A DNA stretch of 64,000 nucleotides, taken from positions 65,567,597 through 65,631,596 of the forward strand of contig CM037590.1 in NCBI GenBank assembly GCA_021018995.1, in the 5' to 3' direction. Made by a program: the position numbers and the translations under genes. Numbering within the stretch: the stretch's first letter is position 1; every line of letters begins with the position of its first letter. Below the pieces are notes generated by a model, which saw only the letters and a list, made by a program, of their open reading frames with translations, did not search any database and was not told the DNA's origin. Positions 22,956 through 34,678 of the stretch are shown here, piece after piece. This DNA comes from Chloranthus sessilifolius (lineage: Eukaryota; Streptophyta; Magnoliopsida; Chloranthales; Chloranthaceae).

Positions 22956-23471
22956 ACAATATTAAGGCTAATTTCTTTTCAATCAAAAAAATAAAAATAA
23001 ATAAATAATTTGCCCCAGTTGGTTTGTCGACGTCGTGATTTTGCCAATGCCACTAGCTGGTGGTGAGTTCCGGCCACCGATTTTGTGATCCTCTTCAATG
23101 GCTGGCCCATAAGGGGGGTATGTATATAAAAAAAAACAGAGTTTTGTGGGAGAAGATGAAGGTAAGATTTTTTTACCTTACTAACACCGATCCGCCTCCT
23201 GGGCTCATCGGATGACCACCAGACCTATACCGGTCGACTCGTAACGTCGGCTCCGTCGAACTTATACCAGTGACCATCGGCGATTCCACGACCGACCAGT
23301 CGTGATCCATGACACGGTCCAACCCCTTTTACCTGCAGCGGCTATAACCAGTGGAGCGTTCTCTTTTGTTTTCCTCTTCCTTTTTGTTGCTTTATTTTTT
23401 AAGAAATTTGATTTATATCTTTACTTTACAAAAGGGGATAGCTAGAATGTATAAATAGATGTACCAAACTT

Positions 23472-23630
23472 AGTGCTTCTTATGAGTACTAATCCCATGT
23501 GGAGCTGAAGCACAATATCTAGTGCTTCTTATGAGTACTTATCTCATGTGGAGTTGAAGCACAATATCTAATACTTCTTATGAGTACTTATCGCATGTGG
23601 AGTTGAAGCACAATATCTAGTACTTCCCAA
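23472..23630 (+). repeat. 49 bp minisatellite in the Copia leader
   Basis: Three full units plus a partial fourth start at 23472, 23521, 23570 and 23619. Each runs AGTGCTTCTTATGAGTACT, then CATGTGGAGYTGAAGC, then ACAATATCT. Units differ at only a few bases. It lies between the PBS and gag. Confidence 0.85.
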
Positions 23631-24833
23631 CTAAAGTAAATAAATAAATAAAATTTATTTGGGCCATGGAATCTGGTCTGAACCTGTCCAGACTCATCAA
23701 ATCTATTAAATAATAATAATAATTTAATTTAATTTTTAAAAAAAAAAACAAGTTCTACTAAGTTGCAGGTAACTTATTTGCAGTCTATTTTTCTGTTCTT
23801 TTTCTGTCAACTGTAAATATCAATTTAATCCTGTAAATCTGTTTTCACCACTATTCTGAGTCTAATTCGGGCACAATATTTAGAACACAATATCTGGAGA
23901 TATACAATTCGGATTTACACATATGACTTATCGATTTTAGTCTACTCAACGAGTTCTACATGTTGAACTCTTTATTTAGACTGTCTGGGACTGTTTTGGA
24001 CCTGAAAATTTCACTCAAAGTTTATTAAATTTATTTTATATAATTATACATATTTTTCTCATATTATCCAAGGATTGTTGAATATTTTTTATTTATTGCT
24101 CTTGTACTATCATGTCATTGTTCATAAAATAATCATGTGCAATTTTCTTGTTAATAGACCTATTATATATAAACAGAACACATACAGTAACTATTATCAT
24201 GAACTTTCCTCATGAAATTAAATTTAATCAAAATTAGTATGTGGGCATTCTCTTAGAATGGAAATAGAAACTATTGACATGATAGAATGCCTAGGAGCTT
24301 TAATTCTATCTATAAAGTAGTTTAGATAGAGCGGTAAAGTAATCATTTTGGAAGCCTAGCCAAAGAAGGTTTGTAGTCTGCCCAAAGGTGATCGAGGACA
24401 CATTAGCCTTAAATTTTGAAATTCAATTTCATTAAGATTGCATGTGCATTCGTCCGAGTGACCTACTATTTTTGGGCAAAACTGATTTAGAAAATTCATA
24501 TAGATGGAATGAGTACAATAGTCATATGTGAGTCTAGGTGAGAGAATGATACTTCTGGCCTAAGCGGATGGATAGCTTCGATCAAACCGAAAACACATCT
24601 AACTAGGTCTATGTGTGTTCCTAAACATAACTTAGGGAGACTTACTATAAGTCAATGCTTCTGCACCAAGGTGATGCTGAGACAATGAGTGAAGTCTGTC
24701 CCTTAGAGTAAATGTTCCTTTGCACATGTTTGTTTACACTCTGATTAATTCAATCTCAATCTCGTGTATGAATTTTATTTTATAAAGTTCTAATTAACTA
24801 ATGTGTTGATAGTTATTCCTTTTCATATCAGCT

Positions 24834-25706
24834 ATGGACGGATCAGTCTTACACCAATAGATGACAAGTATTGAAAAACTTAATGACATTAATTATAACA
24901 CTTAGATGATGGGTTTTGATTTGATCCTTGGAAATATGGACTATGACCTTTTTCTCACGGAGAACAAGTCAACCTTACCATCCAACACCACTACATCTTA
25001 AAAAGCCCAATACACTAGTTGGGACAAGGAAAATCGTATGACAATGATGATCATACGTGCTTCTATTACTAAACCCATTAGAGGCGGTATTAAACTACAG
25101 AAACAACCAAGAAATTATTGAAAATCATCCAAGACCAGTTCATTGGAATAATAAAATCCCTACAGTACGTTTATTTGATGCAATTAGTCAACATGCGATA
25201 TGATGAAAATGAAAGTGTACGAAAATTTATTCTTAAAATATTTATGTTGGCTATAAAGCTTAAAGAACAAGGAATTACCATTGAAAAAGATGTCGTAGTG
25301 CATTTAGCTGTTGCTTTTCTCCCTACATAATTTGATACTTTTAAAGTGAATTACAATGTTCAGAAGAACAAATAGGATTTGAATTAATTAATCTCAATGT
25401 GCGTGATTGAAGAAGAGAGGCTTCGAGGAAACAAAGTCGAGTCTGCTAATTTTGGCTACAATCCGGCTTGTAAGTCAGCTCACAAGAAGAATTTCAAGAA
25501 GAAAGGTTAGAAGCAGAACTACCATAATAGTAAGAGAATAAATGAAGATTTCAAGCTAAATGTTGTAAAGATTGACAATAATGATTGTTGTCACTTCTGC
25601 AAGAAGAAAGATCATATCAAGAAATATTGCTACTTATGAAAATTTATTATGAAAAAGAAGCAGCAAGAAGGGGCCAATCAGCAGGAGGAGCCTCGAGTTG
25701 GATGAA
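24834..25706 (+). pseudogene. Copia gag polyprotein (decayed)
   Basis: The start ATG at 24834 opens MDGSVLHQ-stop-MTSIEKLNDINYN, followed by a stop where the family has tryptophan (NYNxW). Later come DLILGNMDYDLFL, YDENESVRKFILKIFMLAIK (about 25200-25260), VVVHLAVAFLP (about 25297-25330) and the zinc knuckle CHFCKKKDHIKKYC (about 25590-25630), a CX2CX4HX4C pattern. These match the UBN2-type gag of plant Copia elements, which packages the RNA. Several stops and frame changes separate the blocks. The frame does not continue into a recognisable protease or integrase. Confidence 0.8.
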
Positions 25707-26620
25707 AAGCTATTCTTTGACAATGAAGAGGAATTCTGGACAAATTTTATTTATTAAAGATATTTTTTTTTCTTTTATTTTATATTTTATCCTTCAGACG
25801 AAATTTTATTACTAATGTTAGACTGATTAGAGTTATTTATATTTTTACTCTTCTAGGTGTTAGTTTGATTACTACTTTAGATTCTGTTAGTATTGGATAT
25901 GGTTCTCTAGTAAATATTTTATTTTAATTACTAATTGACAATTCATTTGTTCCTTCTACGTTGTGCGTGATGATCGATTTTAAGTGTAACCCTTGCAAGT
26001 ACACAAGATCTATTGCAGTATGGCAAGAACAAAGGTGTCGAACCCACAGGGAAATGTGAATTTTAATTAATTCTTTCAGAGATTTAAAAACGTCCCTAGG
26101 AAAGTACCAAAGGGAGATTCAATTTTACCAAAATTTATCACACTTTTCCTAAATGCAGAAAAATAATTAATCTAAACAACTAATTACTGATGAATCTAAA
26201 ATAATAATTAAATGAGATCAAGGAATATGCTACCCCAGATTTGTACCCCTTTTCTACCATTAAAATCTACAGTATCCTTAAAGCATCATTCACACCATCA
26301 TTCGTCTATAGAGATGATTCGTAATAAAATATGATCATCAATCCGGCATACCCTATCTAAAAACAATGACTCAGCCTATCATTGCGGTATGAGTCATGTA
26401 AGAAGCATAGTGTATCTCATGATGTTTAGATCACAACAGTAAAAACATAATCGCTCCGCAGCCTAGATCAGTCTGCAGGTCCAGATCTAGCGATTATAGC
26501 CGTTGATACGCGTCATCAACGGTTATAACAAGCATTCAATATATTTTCAATAACACAAACTTTTAGCAAAACGATTCCATGATGATAATAAATCGACTAT
26601 GGTATTAATCATAAATAAGG

Positions 26621-29600
26621 TGTTATGACCCGGATCATAGGATGGGCATTCAATGGCTTTAGATGTCATGAATCACCAAGCCCTGTGTGAGTGCTCCACA
26701 CTCTAACCCAACCCACACACACAATCATTAGTGTAGAAACTTGATAATTTTAGTTGGACTCGATTACTAGCTAGCAATATATTATATTTTAGGAATAAAA
26801 AACTAGCCTTTTATGCCCCATGATTCCCTAATTTTAGAAGGGAATTTGGGTCTTTGAACTCTTGCCTTTTTGGCAAACCATGCCCAAATTAAGTCTTCAT
26901 CTTCTCTCTATAAACTCTCATATCCCTAGCTTCTTCCTCCTCCATCTATCTCCGCCACTCGTTCATTCTCTACCAATATCTCGGCACCATTAATGTTGTG
27001 ATAATCCCTTTCCTTCTCTCGCATTCAACAGCACCACCACCATCGAAAACGCATCGCTAAAGCGACAGGCTGCCGCATCGCTGAATCGACGCGTAAGCTA
27101 TCGTGTCTCCGAATCGATCAGAATCAGACCGCACACGCTCCAATAAGTGGGTACCCCTCGATCGATCTTAAAATATTCAGTTCTCTTTTGAAAATAAAAT
27201 AAAAATATATTTTATTTCCTTTTCTTCATTAATGGCTATTTTAACTTTGAAGAAGATGAAAAATAAAAATAAAATAAGTAAGTCTTTATTTATAATATAA
27301 GGGTACTCTAAATTTAATGATCTATATTATTTATAAATATATATATAATATCTATACTACACTAAATCAAAGCCCCCCTTCCCCCCTCACTCTACATGTC
27401 TCTAACAGAGACTTTCATCTGCAAAAACCACCCCCTTACCCTCACCACTCCAACACGTCTCTGTGACAGAGGCCTTTTAAAAAAAAAAAAAAAAAAATTA
27501 AAAGGAGGGGAATTATATATAGATATATAATAGGCTTATATGTTATTATATGTATTTATAAATATATTCATTTTATAGGCTGTTTTTAACCTGTTATATA
27601 TACTATTATATGTATATACTGTTTTATTTTATTTTTTTTAATTTGTCTTGTATACTGTTTTATACTGGAAGATGTATATATATTGTTATATAAACATATA
27701 TACTGTTTATATGATGTGTTATATTTATAAACCATTGCTCTTGCTGCCTTGCTCCCATGATCCTACAACAGTGAATCCAACAAGAAAATTTAGAGAGAGA
27801 GAGAGAGAGTCAGACTTACCCAACCTCCCAAGCTCTCCTCCTCCATGGGTTTTCCTGCAGAATTTATGATGTTTATGTATTGGGTATAGTTTCAGCTGAC
27901 GTGTGTGGACCATACAAAGATCGTAGGGTGACTGGAAGTGTGCTGGATTGCTAACAGATTCAGTGTGGGTAATCTGGAGCTTTAGGGGGGGGGGCTGTGT
28001 GTACAACACTCGTAAGTAGAATTGCTATGTATATAACCGTGTTAGAAGTGCCTTTGTGGTGTGTTTGCGACAACTTGCATCAAAATTTTTTTTTGGTCTT
28101 CTTTATATATATATGATGTTTTGGGCCGGGTTAAAATTAATTCCGGGGGTCGGCCCGACCAAATGCCTGTAATGCTGGTGATAGCTTGCCTGTGCCAACT
28201 ATTGTAGTTGGGCACTTTGAAGAATTTTACCTGATATGAATATTTTGGTGCAACCATCCTTTTAGCACCATTGATTTCAAATAAAATAGATTCAAGGTTG
28301 GACCTGATGGGCCCAACCCAAGAAATAGAACAGAGATGGACCATCTCCACAAATTGAAATCCTCGAGACATCTAATGGTTCAGAACTCGAGAATTTAGCC
28401 CACAAATCAAGAAAAATTAAAAGGCTATTTAGATATCAGTGAACATGAAGGATTTAACCCTTAGATTTGAGACCTTAGAGGTCAAAATAAATTGGGCCCA
28501 ACGACCTAATACCTTAGAATCATTCTTCTTAAATATCTGATGGTTCAGATCTGTTCAATCTGATCGCCACATGATAGGTACACTAAGTGTGCACTTGACT
28601 GCTAGATCTTGTAAAACGTTGACTGGAAGATCTAGTGTGCTAGAGATCGAATCGGGATCGGGACAAAAGAATCAACCTTAGGTAAAATTTTATTGTCTAA
28701 TCATCAAATGGTTCAGATTAGAGGATAGATGACTCAAAGTTCGTGCCTTCTTATTTTAGCCTTAGGTGCCACATGGAATAATGTATGGGTTACCTTTGAC
28801 CCTTAATTTTTGAGAATTAAGGCGCAAGTGGCCCATAGGACCAACTTCAAAACGATCTCAATAGTAACTCAATGTAATCTAATGGATCAGAAAGTGTCAC
28901 TAAAATTTCTAGGACGCGCTTTGAGGCTCACAAATTGGAAAATTTAGTGAGGGATATTAACCCTTGTATAACTAGGCTAAGTGGATCATTTGACTGCCAC
29001 ATTGACCCACTCTTAGGTCAAATTAGTAAAAGGTGTCGATACTAAGACTACACAAATATTATGAAACTTTAAAAACAGAAGGCCCGATCAGTAATCTGAC
29101 GGCCCATAGAAGGTTTCTCCAAAAAAATTTTTGTATGAAATATCTGTTCTGTTCAAATATTAATTATTATTTTATATTCACAAGTATGTAAGGTGTATGA
29201 AATAGTTTCTTTAGGCTAAGTTAGTCCTTTCATCATATAGCATGCACCACATAGAAAAATCACGATAGGGCATACGCACAATTAAAAAGAAATAAGCTAT
29301 GTCACACGACTTTTAAGCCTTCGTCATGGTGGGGTTCCCGTCACGGTCACGTAGAACTTGGAATGTAGGCATCCATGTACGGATGCAACATCTCTATGGG
29401 AGTATGGGTTGTCACACGAAGTACATCCAGGTTACTACGGAACCCGTCCCTTGGAAAGCGTGATTTTGTGAATCTTATCGCACCGTGGCTCACTTCAAAT
29501 TAAATTTTCAGCAAACAAGAAGAAATGATGTGTAAGATAAGGTAAGCTACGAATACGAATAACTAAGTTACGTTGTGAAGGCCAGCAAAATACAAATTAA

Positions 29601-30673
29601 GTTTCTACACGTGCCATGTCTTGCGTGCCACCGCAAGATCTAACGTCTGCAACCAAGACGGGTCTTAAGGACAATATGATACGACAGTGTCCCGAATGTA
29701 AGGGACACCGATTTAAATGCATGCAACCACATCTTTTGGATGGTGGTATACGATATGATATGGAGGTTAGGTGGTTATCTACACGTGGACCTCGCACAGC
29801 ACAGTCGTATCTGAAAATTATGTAAGATGTGAAGTACGTTGTGTAGGCGTATGGAGCAATATTAAGTCTTAAGATATGCCACATAGGAAAAGTCGACAAA
29901 GCAGACACAAAAGGAGATCAGAACTTGATGCATCATATTTATTTCATGTTATGTCGTCTTTTCATTTTATGTTACTTTTTTCTTTTTATGCTATATTTTC
30001 AATTTTGTTATGATAGATATGAGATGTTAGATATTTTGTAATCATTTATATTTGATTTATTTATTTCAAAATGTATCGCTAACTCAAGCGATTGCACACA
30101 CGATCACCGAGTATTTTATGGTGGATCGATTGTGCAACTTCTTTGAAGTTCGTGTTGATCGAGTAAACTCACCTCCCCAAAACTAACGATTGCGGTGAGA
30201 ACTCGATTTTTCCATCACGAGGATGGGGATCTTTCTTGCGATCACGGCTCAAGAGCGTGAAGACGTCGGCTACCATCTGGACGAGGGAATAGATCCGGCG
30301 GATTACTTTGAGCATTGAGAGATTCTTAGTCATAGTTTTATTATTTTCAGGGGAGATTTGTTATTAGATACTTTTATTTTTCAGCACCAATTTTGGGTTT
30401 GCGTTGGGACTGTTTTATTCTACGTAAAACCTCTGCTTGCTTTCGATTATAGATGCATGGTTAGGATTTATCACTTAATTAACGTCATCTACGTTTTTCG
30501 CTGTTGTTTTCTTGAATAATTTATTTTTAAATGATGCTATTAAATGCTTTGATCCATATGCTAAATCGGTATAAGAATTATGTGTATGTCCACTTATCGC
30601 CTTAACAAGCGTGCGGTGTCATAACACGGAATTCTAGGCCCTTGAGATCGGGTAAGGATTTTGGGTCGTGACA
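26621..30673 (+). mobile_element. 4.05 kb LTR-like element nested in the previous LTR (Gypsy-like ends)
   Basis: Starts TGTTATGACCCGG and ends GGGTCGTGACA; taagg is present on both sides (26616-26620 and 30674-30678), a perfect 5 bp duplication. TGTNATGACCC...GGGTCGTGACA is the end pair I recall from Gypsy (chromovirus, Tekay/Del-like) LTRs, some of which exceed 3 kb. A TATA-like CTCTATAAACTC sits at about 26905-26917. I find no internal LTR boundary, PBS or pol motif, so it is probably one very long solo LTR; a degraded full element cannot be excluded. It contains an A-run (27478-27496), GA and AT runs, and diverged internal repeats (28369-28960). Confidence 0.65.
28369..28960. repeat. Diverged repeat series with ATCTAATGGTTCAGA
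   Basis: The motif occurs at about 28369, 28539, 28693 and 28878 with small changes, spaced roughly 155-185 bp. A second motif, GACCCTTA or AACCCTTA, follows at irregular distance. The spacing suggests an old tandem array now strongly diverged. Confidence 0.4.
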
Positions 30674-31794
30674 TAAGGGTACTTATCTGAAGATCGCATC
30701 TTTCCCGATCTACTGATTTAGTCGCTCATCTTTGGTGTATGATCTCCTTGTTCATTCAAAGTCATTCCTCTTTTTATTTCTTCCAAAAGATCTTTGTTTA
30801 TAATGCCTTTTCCTAAATACAATCTATGCTTTCATGAACGTAAAGGAAAAACAATGCAAATCCTAGGTACAATCTATCCAGATGGAACCCTAGAAGAAGG
30901 AGAAAGAACTCTTGAAAAGATGCCAAGAGGAGTCTAAAACAAAAAATAATAATAATAAATAATAATCCTCTAAAAAATTCTCTCCAAAAAACTCCAAAAA
31001 GAAAAAAAGCTAAAACTAACTCTCTAATTATCTATCTCTAATTCTCCTCTTTCCGAAGTATTTGATCCGCTTTAAATAGAGCCGAAGTTTCCCAGCCGCA
31101 AAGGTGTTCCAACTCGAAAATTTAGGGTCGATGCATCGACCTCCCACATTTTTGTGAATTCCCGCCGAACTTTGCATCAGACACTGCTTCGGTATTTTAG
31201 CCATAACTTTCTGTTTCGAACTCAGATTGAGGCGATTCTTGCGCCGTTGGAAAGCTGACAGAACGCTCTACAACTTTTATGTTTTGACATTTTCATAATT
31301 CGGCCGTCTTGAAGGTCCAAATTGATCTGCAAGTCGCACTAAGTTCTCGATGACCCAAAGTTACAGTGTTTTGACATTATTTTCAGAATTCTTGGGCTGT
31401 TTTCTACACTTGACTTGTATTTACCTGAAACACTTCAAATCTAATAATTCTTATCAGATAGCCTTCATCGGATAGCTAAATGTAGGTATCTAGGGGTGAA
31501 ATATCATCATATTTCACTACTCATCACGTGACTTCTATTTTTTATGGGCCTAAGTATACCTATGTCGAATGTGTTATAGGGAAAACTATCAAATAACGAA
31601 ATTTTTTTGAACCTACCATAACTTCAAGCATTTTCAAAACTCCTTACAAACGTTGAGACTAGTTATATCAATTTTCTTGAAAATGATTCAATCAGTGGGA
31701 GTGAGAAATAAATGACAAAATTAAATTCACTAATAATGAGAATATTTATCTAAAACGTGTGTGACCAGATTGGGAATACTAGAACCTTTTGAGG

Positions 31795-31885
31795 AATCTG
31801 TTTGAGTGGGAGTTATCTCACAATGTATCATTAGAGGACTTTGTTTGAGTGAGAGTTGTCTCACAATGTACTTATTTTTGTACCT
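31795..31885 (+). repeat. Short direct duplication near the Copia 3' end
   Basis: TGTTTGAGTGGGAGTTATCTC followed by ACAATGTA is repeated about 53 bp later as TGTTTGAGTGAGAGTTGTCTC. No function seen. Confidence 0.6.
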
Positions 31886-32484
31886 TACTTATTATTATTG
31901 ACATTATATTACTTTGATGCATCTTTATTTGATCTCATAGTCATTATTAAGCATATGCAATAATGTTATTGTCTGGGAGCATAAGTGCTCAAATAAGGTT
32001 ACTTGAGCTATCGTGTTTAGGCACCACGATTTATGTAGCTTTTGTCCTAATTGGTGAGTAATAATTTTCACATGGCGCATGTCGTAATATATTATGACAG
32101 CATACATTAGGGTATGAAGCAAGACGACTGAGGAGATATACACAAAAAGTTGCATTAAAGTGTATATTTCCTGGTATCACTAAAATCATAACAAGCTCTC
32201 AAGTTTATTAATGATATTTGTGTCTTGAATATGAAACTGTCATAATGAGATTTTAAGAAATGATACATTATCGACATTCATGATCCGACATTAAGATTGC
32301 TATTGAATTTGAGAGAATGTATGTTATGTCGAAGTCTCGAAAGTCAATATTTTTTACAAAAATTTAAAGGATGGTCATCCATTTTTAAACTAAGTCAATC
32401 ATGATGTTTTTCTTATTTTTATTTTTATTTTATTTTAATATTTTTTAAAAGTATTAAAGTTAATGTGTGGTTCAAATGGGAGAT

Positions 32485-32913
32485 TGTTGGGTATTTAAGA
32501 CCCACACAATAACTTTTACCTTTTTACATTGATTGACTAAAGACTTAGAGTTTTCGTTGGTAACAAAATCCCACTTCACGCGACTTTAGGAGTCGGTTTC
32601 GGCATGATTAGTTTGTGGTAAATCAATCCCCTTTATTCTAGTGATACACCTCTCTCTTGAATCCTTAATGGATTAGGATTCAATGACATGTTATAAAAGA
32701 GGACAACGTCTCCTCTTCATCTTTACTTAATGTAATCGTGTTAAGCGTATAGAGGAAGATAGAAGCGAGATAGTATTGTTCTCAAGTTCTAAGCACGCGA
32801 CTCATCGAAATTCTCTAACGGATCATTCTCATCGGCAAGATATGTTCTAACCTTACTATTAAATTATTTATGATTGAAATTAATTGCTTTTAATTAATAT
32901 TGTCTATTTAACA
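32485..32913 (+). repeat. 3' LTR of the Copia element (intact, 429 bp)
   Basis: Begins TGTTGGGTATTTAAGACCC after the tract AAATGGGAGAT and ends TATTTAACA. TATA-like TTATAAAAGAGGACAACGTC lies at about 32691-32710. It gives the uninterrupted reference for the split 5' LTR. Confidence 0.88.
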
Positions 32914-33245
32914 GATTATGCTAATCGACTCCTTTGACTAATGTCATGTCCCATTATCATCGACCAGTCTCACTATTGTATTTCTTTTCTTTCGTTGGAT
33001 AGCTCGAGCTATAAAAAATTGGTACTACGATCTCATCTTTAAGCTACAAATCTCTCGACCTTTGTCGCCACATAATTTCTTGCTTGTGAAGTAAATCAAT
33101 AATCTCACCCTTCAATCTTTTGCTTTCATGTCTAAATTTAACACCATCATCATTAATTCGGATCATTTTTTTGTATTTTTGCAATTTTCTTTGGAATGTT
33201 GCCAAAACAAGAGGAATTCCAACTTTGCACTGCTCCGGCCATAAG
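32914..33245 (-). pseudogene. LINE ORF2 upstream part (pre-RT region)
   Basis: The minus strand encodes SWNSSCFGNIPKKIAKIQK, then in a second frame KKMIRINDDGVKFRHESKRL, EIIDLLHKQEIMWRQRSRDL and RLVDDNGT, the region between endonuclease and RT in plant LINEs (consensus WNxxxFGNI, EExxWxQRSRxxWLxxGD). One stop replaces the W of RDLWLK, and frameshifts occur near 33215 and 33010. It joins the piece at 20278 across the Copia insertion. Confidence 0.8.
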
Positions 33246-33980
33246 GTAACTTACCTGGTCCCACCCAATCATGGACCAAGTAATCTCACACTAATTTGCA
33301 ACCATGTGGCACCAATCACATTATCGAATCCCATGGATAGGAGCGGCTCAATGATCACAACAGTTTGTAAAAAAAATTAAATATAAAATGCGTACCTTGG
33401 GTCAACAAGCCGATGATCTCCACCAAAGATATCTCCCATCTTCTCTAAATTAGCCTCTAGATAAAAATAAGCTAGGTTAAGAGGAAGAGGGGACAGTGGT
33501 CTCCTCAAATAGTCACCTCACTTTCCCAACTCATCAAGGAAAGAGAGTGGAGACATATCACTTATATTAGGAAATTACTTGTTTTCTATTGCCTCGAGAT
33601 ACATGTGGTCAAAGTTCCAATGCAGTTGTTTATAGAAATCCAAAGATGGGATAAGGTGTTGACCACAAATATCTAACATTATCCCGCTTGGTCTACACCT
33701 TAACCCATAAGATGAGATAAGCTCAACTCGCATTTACTAAGACCAATGTTACCGCATTTGGTACCATCAGTACAGATTCGTAGTTAGCAATTCATAAGTA
33801 TATAATGAACCCGATTTAAAATTAATAACAACAATTAAATTCTAATTTTTCTAAGAGTGTGATTTTTGAGTTCATTGCCCTTCAATGTATGATCTATCAC
33901 TTTGACAGTATGAATTACCCACACCTTGAACCATTAGTTGTATAAGATCATTTAAAGACGATTTTGGTGTTTAAATAACG
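33246..33980. other. Unassigned stretch upstream of the LINE
   Basis: The minus strand has readable but broken peptide runs such as SPLPLNLAYFYLEANLEKMG and GDIFGGDHRLVDPR (about 33480-33395). The second is followed by GTACGC, which could be a splice donor. I do not recognise a family. It may be an old gene fragment or further LINE or transposon sequence. Confidence 0.3.
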
Positions 33981-34016
33981 GTCAGGAGTAAGGTTGTTAA
34001 CAAGCCAGGTCAAAAT

Positions 34017-34148
34017 CACTACAAAAATAAGGTGTTTCAGGGGCGTGTATTGTTAAGTGTCGCCACTAGTAAAAACTTCTTGTTTCACTAGCGACATGAC
34101 TAGTAGCAACAGTTTTTGGCCGCTGCTAAAAGTCTTATTTTTGTAGTG
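34017..34148. repeat. CACTACAAAAAA-family MITE with AAT duplication
   Basis: Starts CACTACAAAAATAAGG and ends CTTATTTTTGTAGTG, 132 bp. aat flanks both ends (34014-34016 and 34149-34151). The internal words resemble the copies at 2654 and 9581. Confidence 0.85.
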
Positions 34149-34226
34149 AATCCAACCCGACCTTCAGGTCGGGTCGACTAAGAGGTCGGTTCTATGCGGG
34201 TCAACCTAATATATATATATATATAT

Positions 34227-34613
34227 CTCCTGGTTGACATTTAAGCATCAAATGGTGTTTAAATGATCTTACACTATTAAAAGTATACTTTTAATCTCGC
34301 ACCATTGACATGTGATTTATCGTTATGCCAGGTGGTGCCCATCTGCGATGAAGTGGCAACCTATATATCATTGGAAAATGCCTCAGATCAAAGAAACATG
34401 TCTATAAGTGAATGTGAACCATCCGATTGATAAACTTTATTATCAGCCATTAAAACAAAAGCGACGATTGATAGTGTAGTCCACATATCGGATAGTTTAA
34501 ATCTCCCTAAAATACCATTTGTAGGCCTATTTCAATTCAATATATGATCTACCACTTGATGATGCAGATCACCCAATCTTAAATCATTAATAGTGTAAGA
34601 TTATTTAAACACG

Positions 34614-34678
<65 letters not shown>

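Larger units (their letters stand above)
25971..31526 (-). mobile_element. LTR (probably solo) inside the Copia element, itself split
   Basis: TG...CA ends: TGATCGATTTTAAG at 25971 and TTTCACTACTCATCA ending at 31526; cgtga flanks both sides (25966-25970 and 31527-31531), a perfect 5 bp duplication. The minus strand begins TGATGAGTAGTGAAATATG and has TATTTAAAGCGG at about 31065-31080 as a likely TATA box, preceded by the GCGCAAGAATCGCCTCAATC stretch I associate with plant LTR U3 regions. Once the nested 26621-30673 element is removed about 1.5 kb remains. I find neither a second LTR nor PBS or PPT, so a solo LTR is the best reading. Confidence 0.7.
20279..32913 (+). mobile_element. Copia-type LTR retrotransposon, gag-only, heavily invaded
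   Basis: LTRs start TGTTGGGTATTTRWGACCC and end TCTATTTAACA. The left LTR is 20279-20341 plus 22579-22942, interrupted by a DNA element; the right LTR is 32485-32913 (429 bp). PBS TGGTATCAGAG follows the left LTR, and the purine tract AAATGGGAGAT precedes the right LTR. Flanks catta (20274-20278) and gatta (32914-32918) form a 5 bp duplication with one mismatch. A decayed gag lies at 24834-25706. A 5.56 kb LTR insertion occupies 25971-31526. No integrase, reverse transcriptase or RNase H is recognisable in the remaining interior, so it probably moved as a non-autonomous element. The two LTRs differ at many positions, so it is not recent. Confidence 0.85.
6840..33245 (-). mobile_element. Plant LINE (non-LTR retrotransposon), split into five pieces by nested insertions
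   Basis: One LINE reads on the minus strand from about 33245 down to about 6840, interrupted by four elements: Copia 20279-32913, CACTA 10521-19887, TRIM 9358-10462 and a solo LTR 6947-7493. The host pieces are 32914-33245, 19888-20278, 10463-10520, 7494-9357 and 6840-6946. Removing the inserts and one copy of each duplication restores contiguous ORF2 sequence: SISIMSQHKEMFTSSS runs across the Copia joint, and NAVYKVISKVVTNRLKQIL across the CACTA joint. Domains in order are pre-RT, reverse transcriptase, zf-RVT and RNase H, ending at a stop just beyond the solo LTR. Stops and frameshifts show it is dead. The 5' end upstream of 33245 is not recognised. Confidence 0.85.

Noticed and set aside
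23472-23630. Regular repeat spacing as in a CRISPR array
   Set aside because: Head-to-tail minisatellite without unique spacers, in a plant retrotransposon.
29616-29825. Frame with CPECKGHRFKC resembling a zinc ribbon
   Set aside because: Too short, no family match, overlaps an antisense frame of similar length, and lies inside an LTR-like element.
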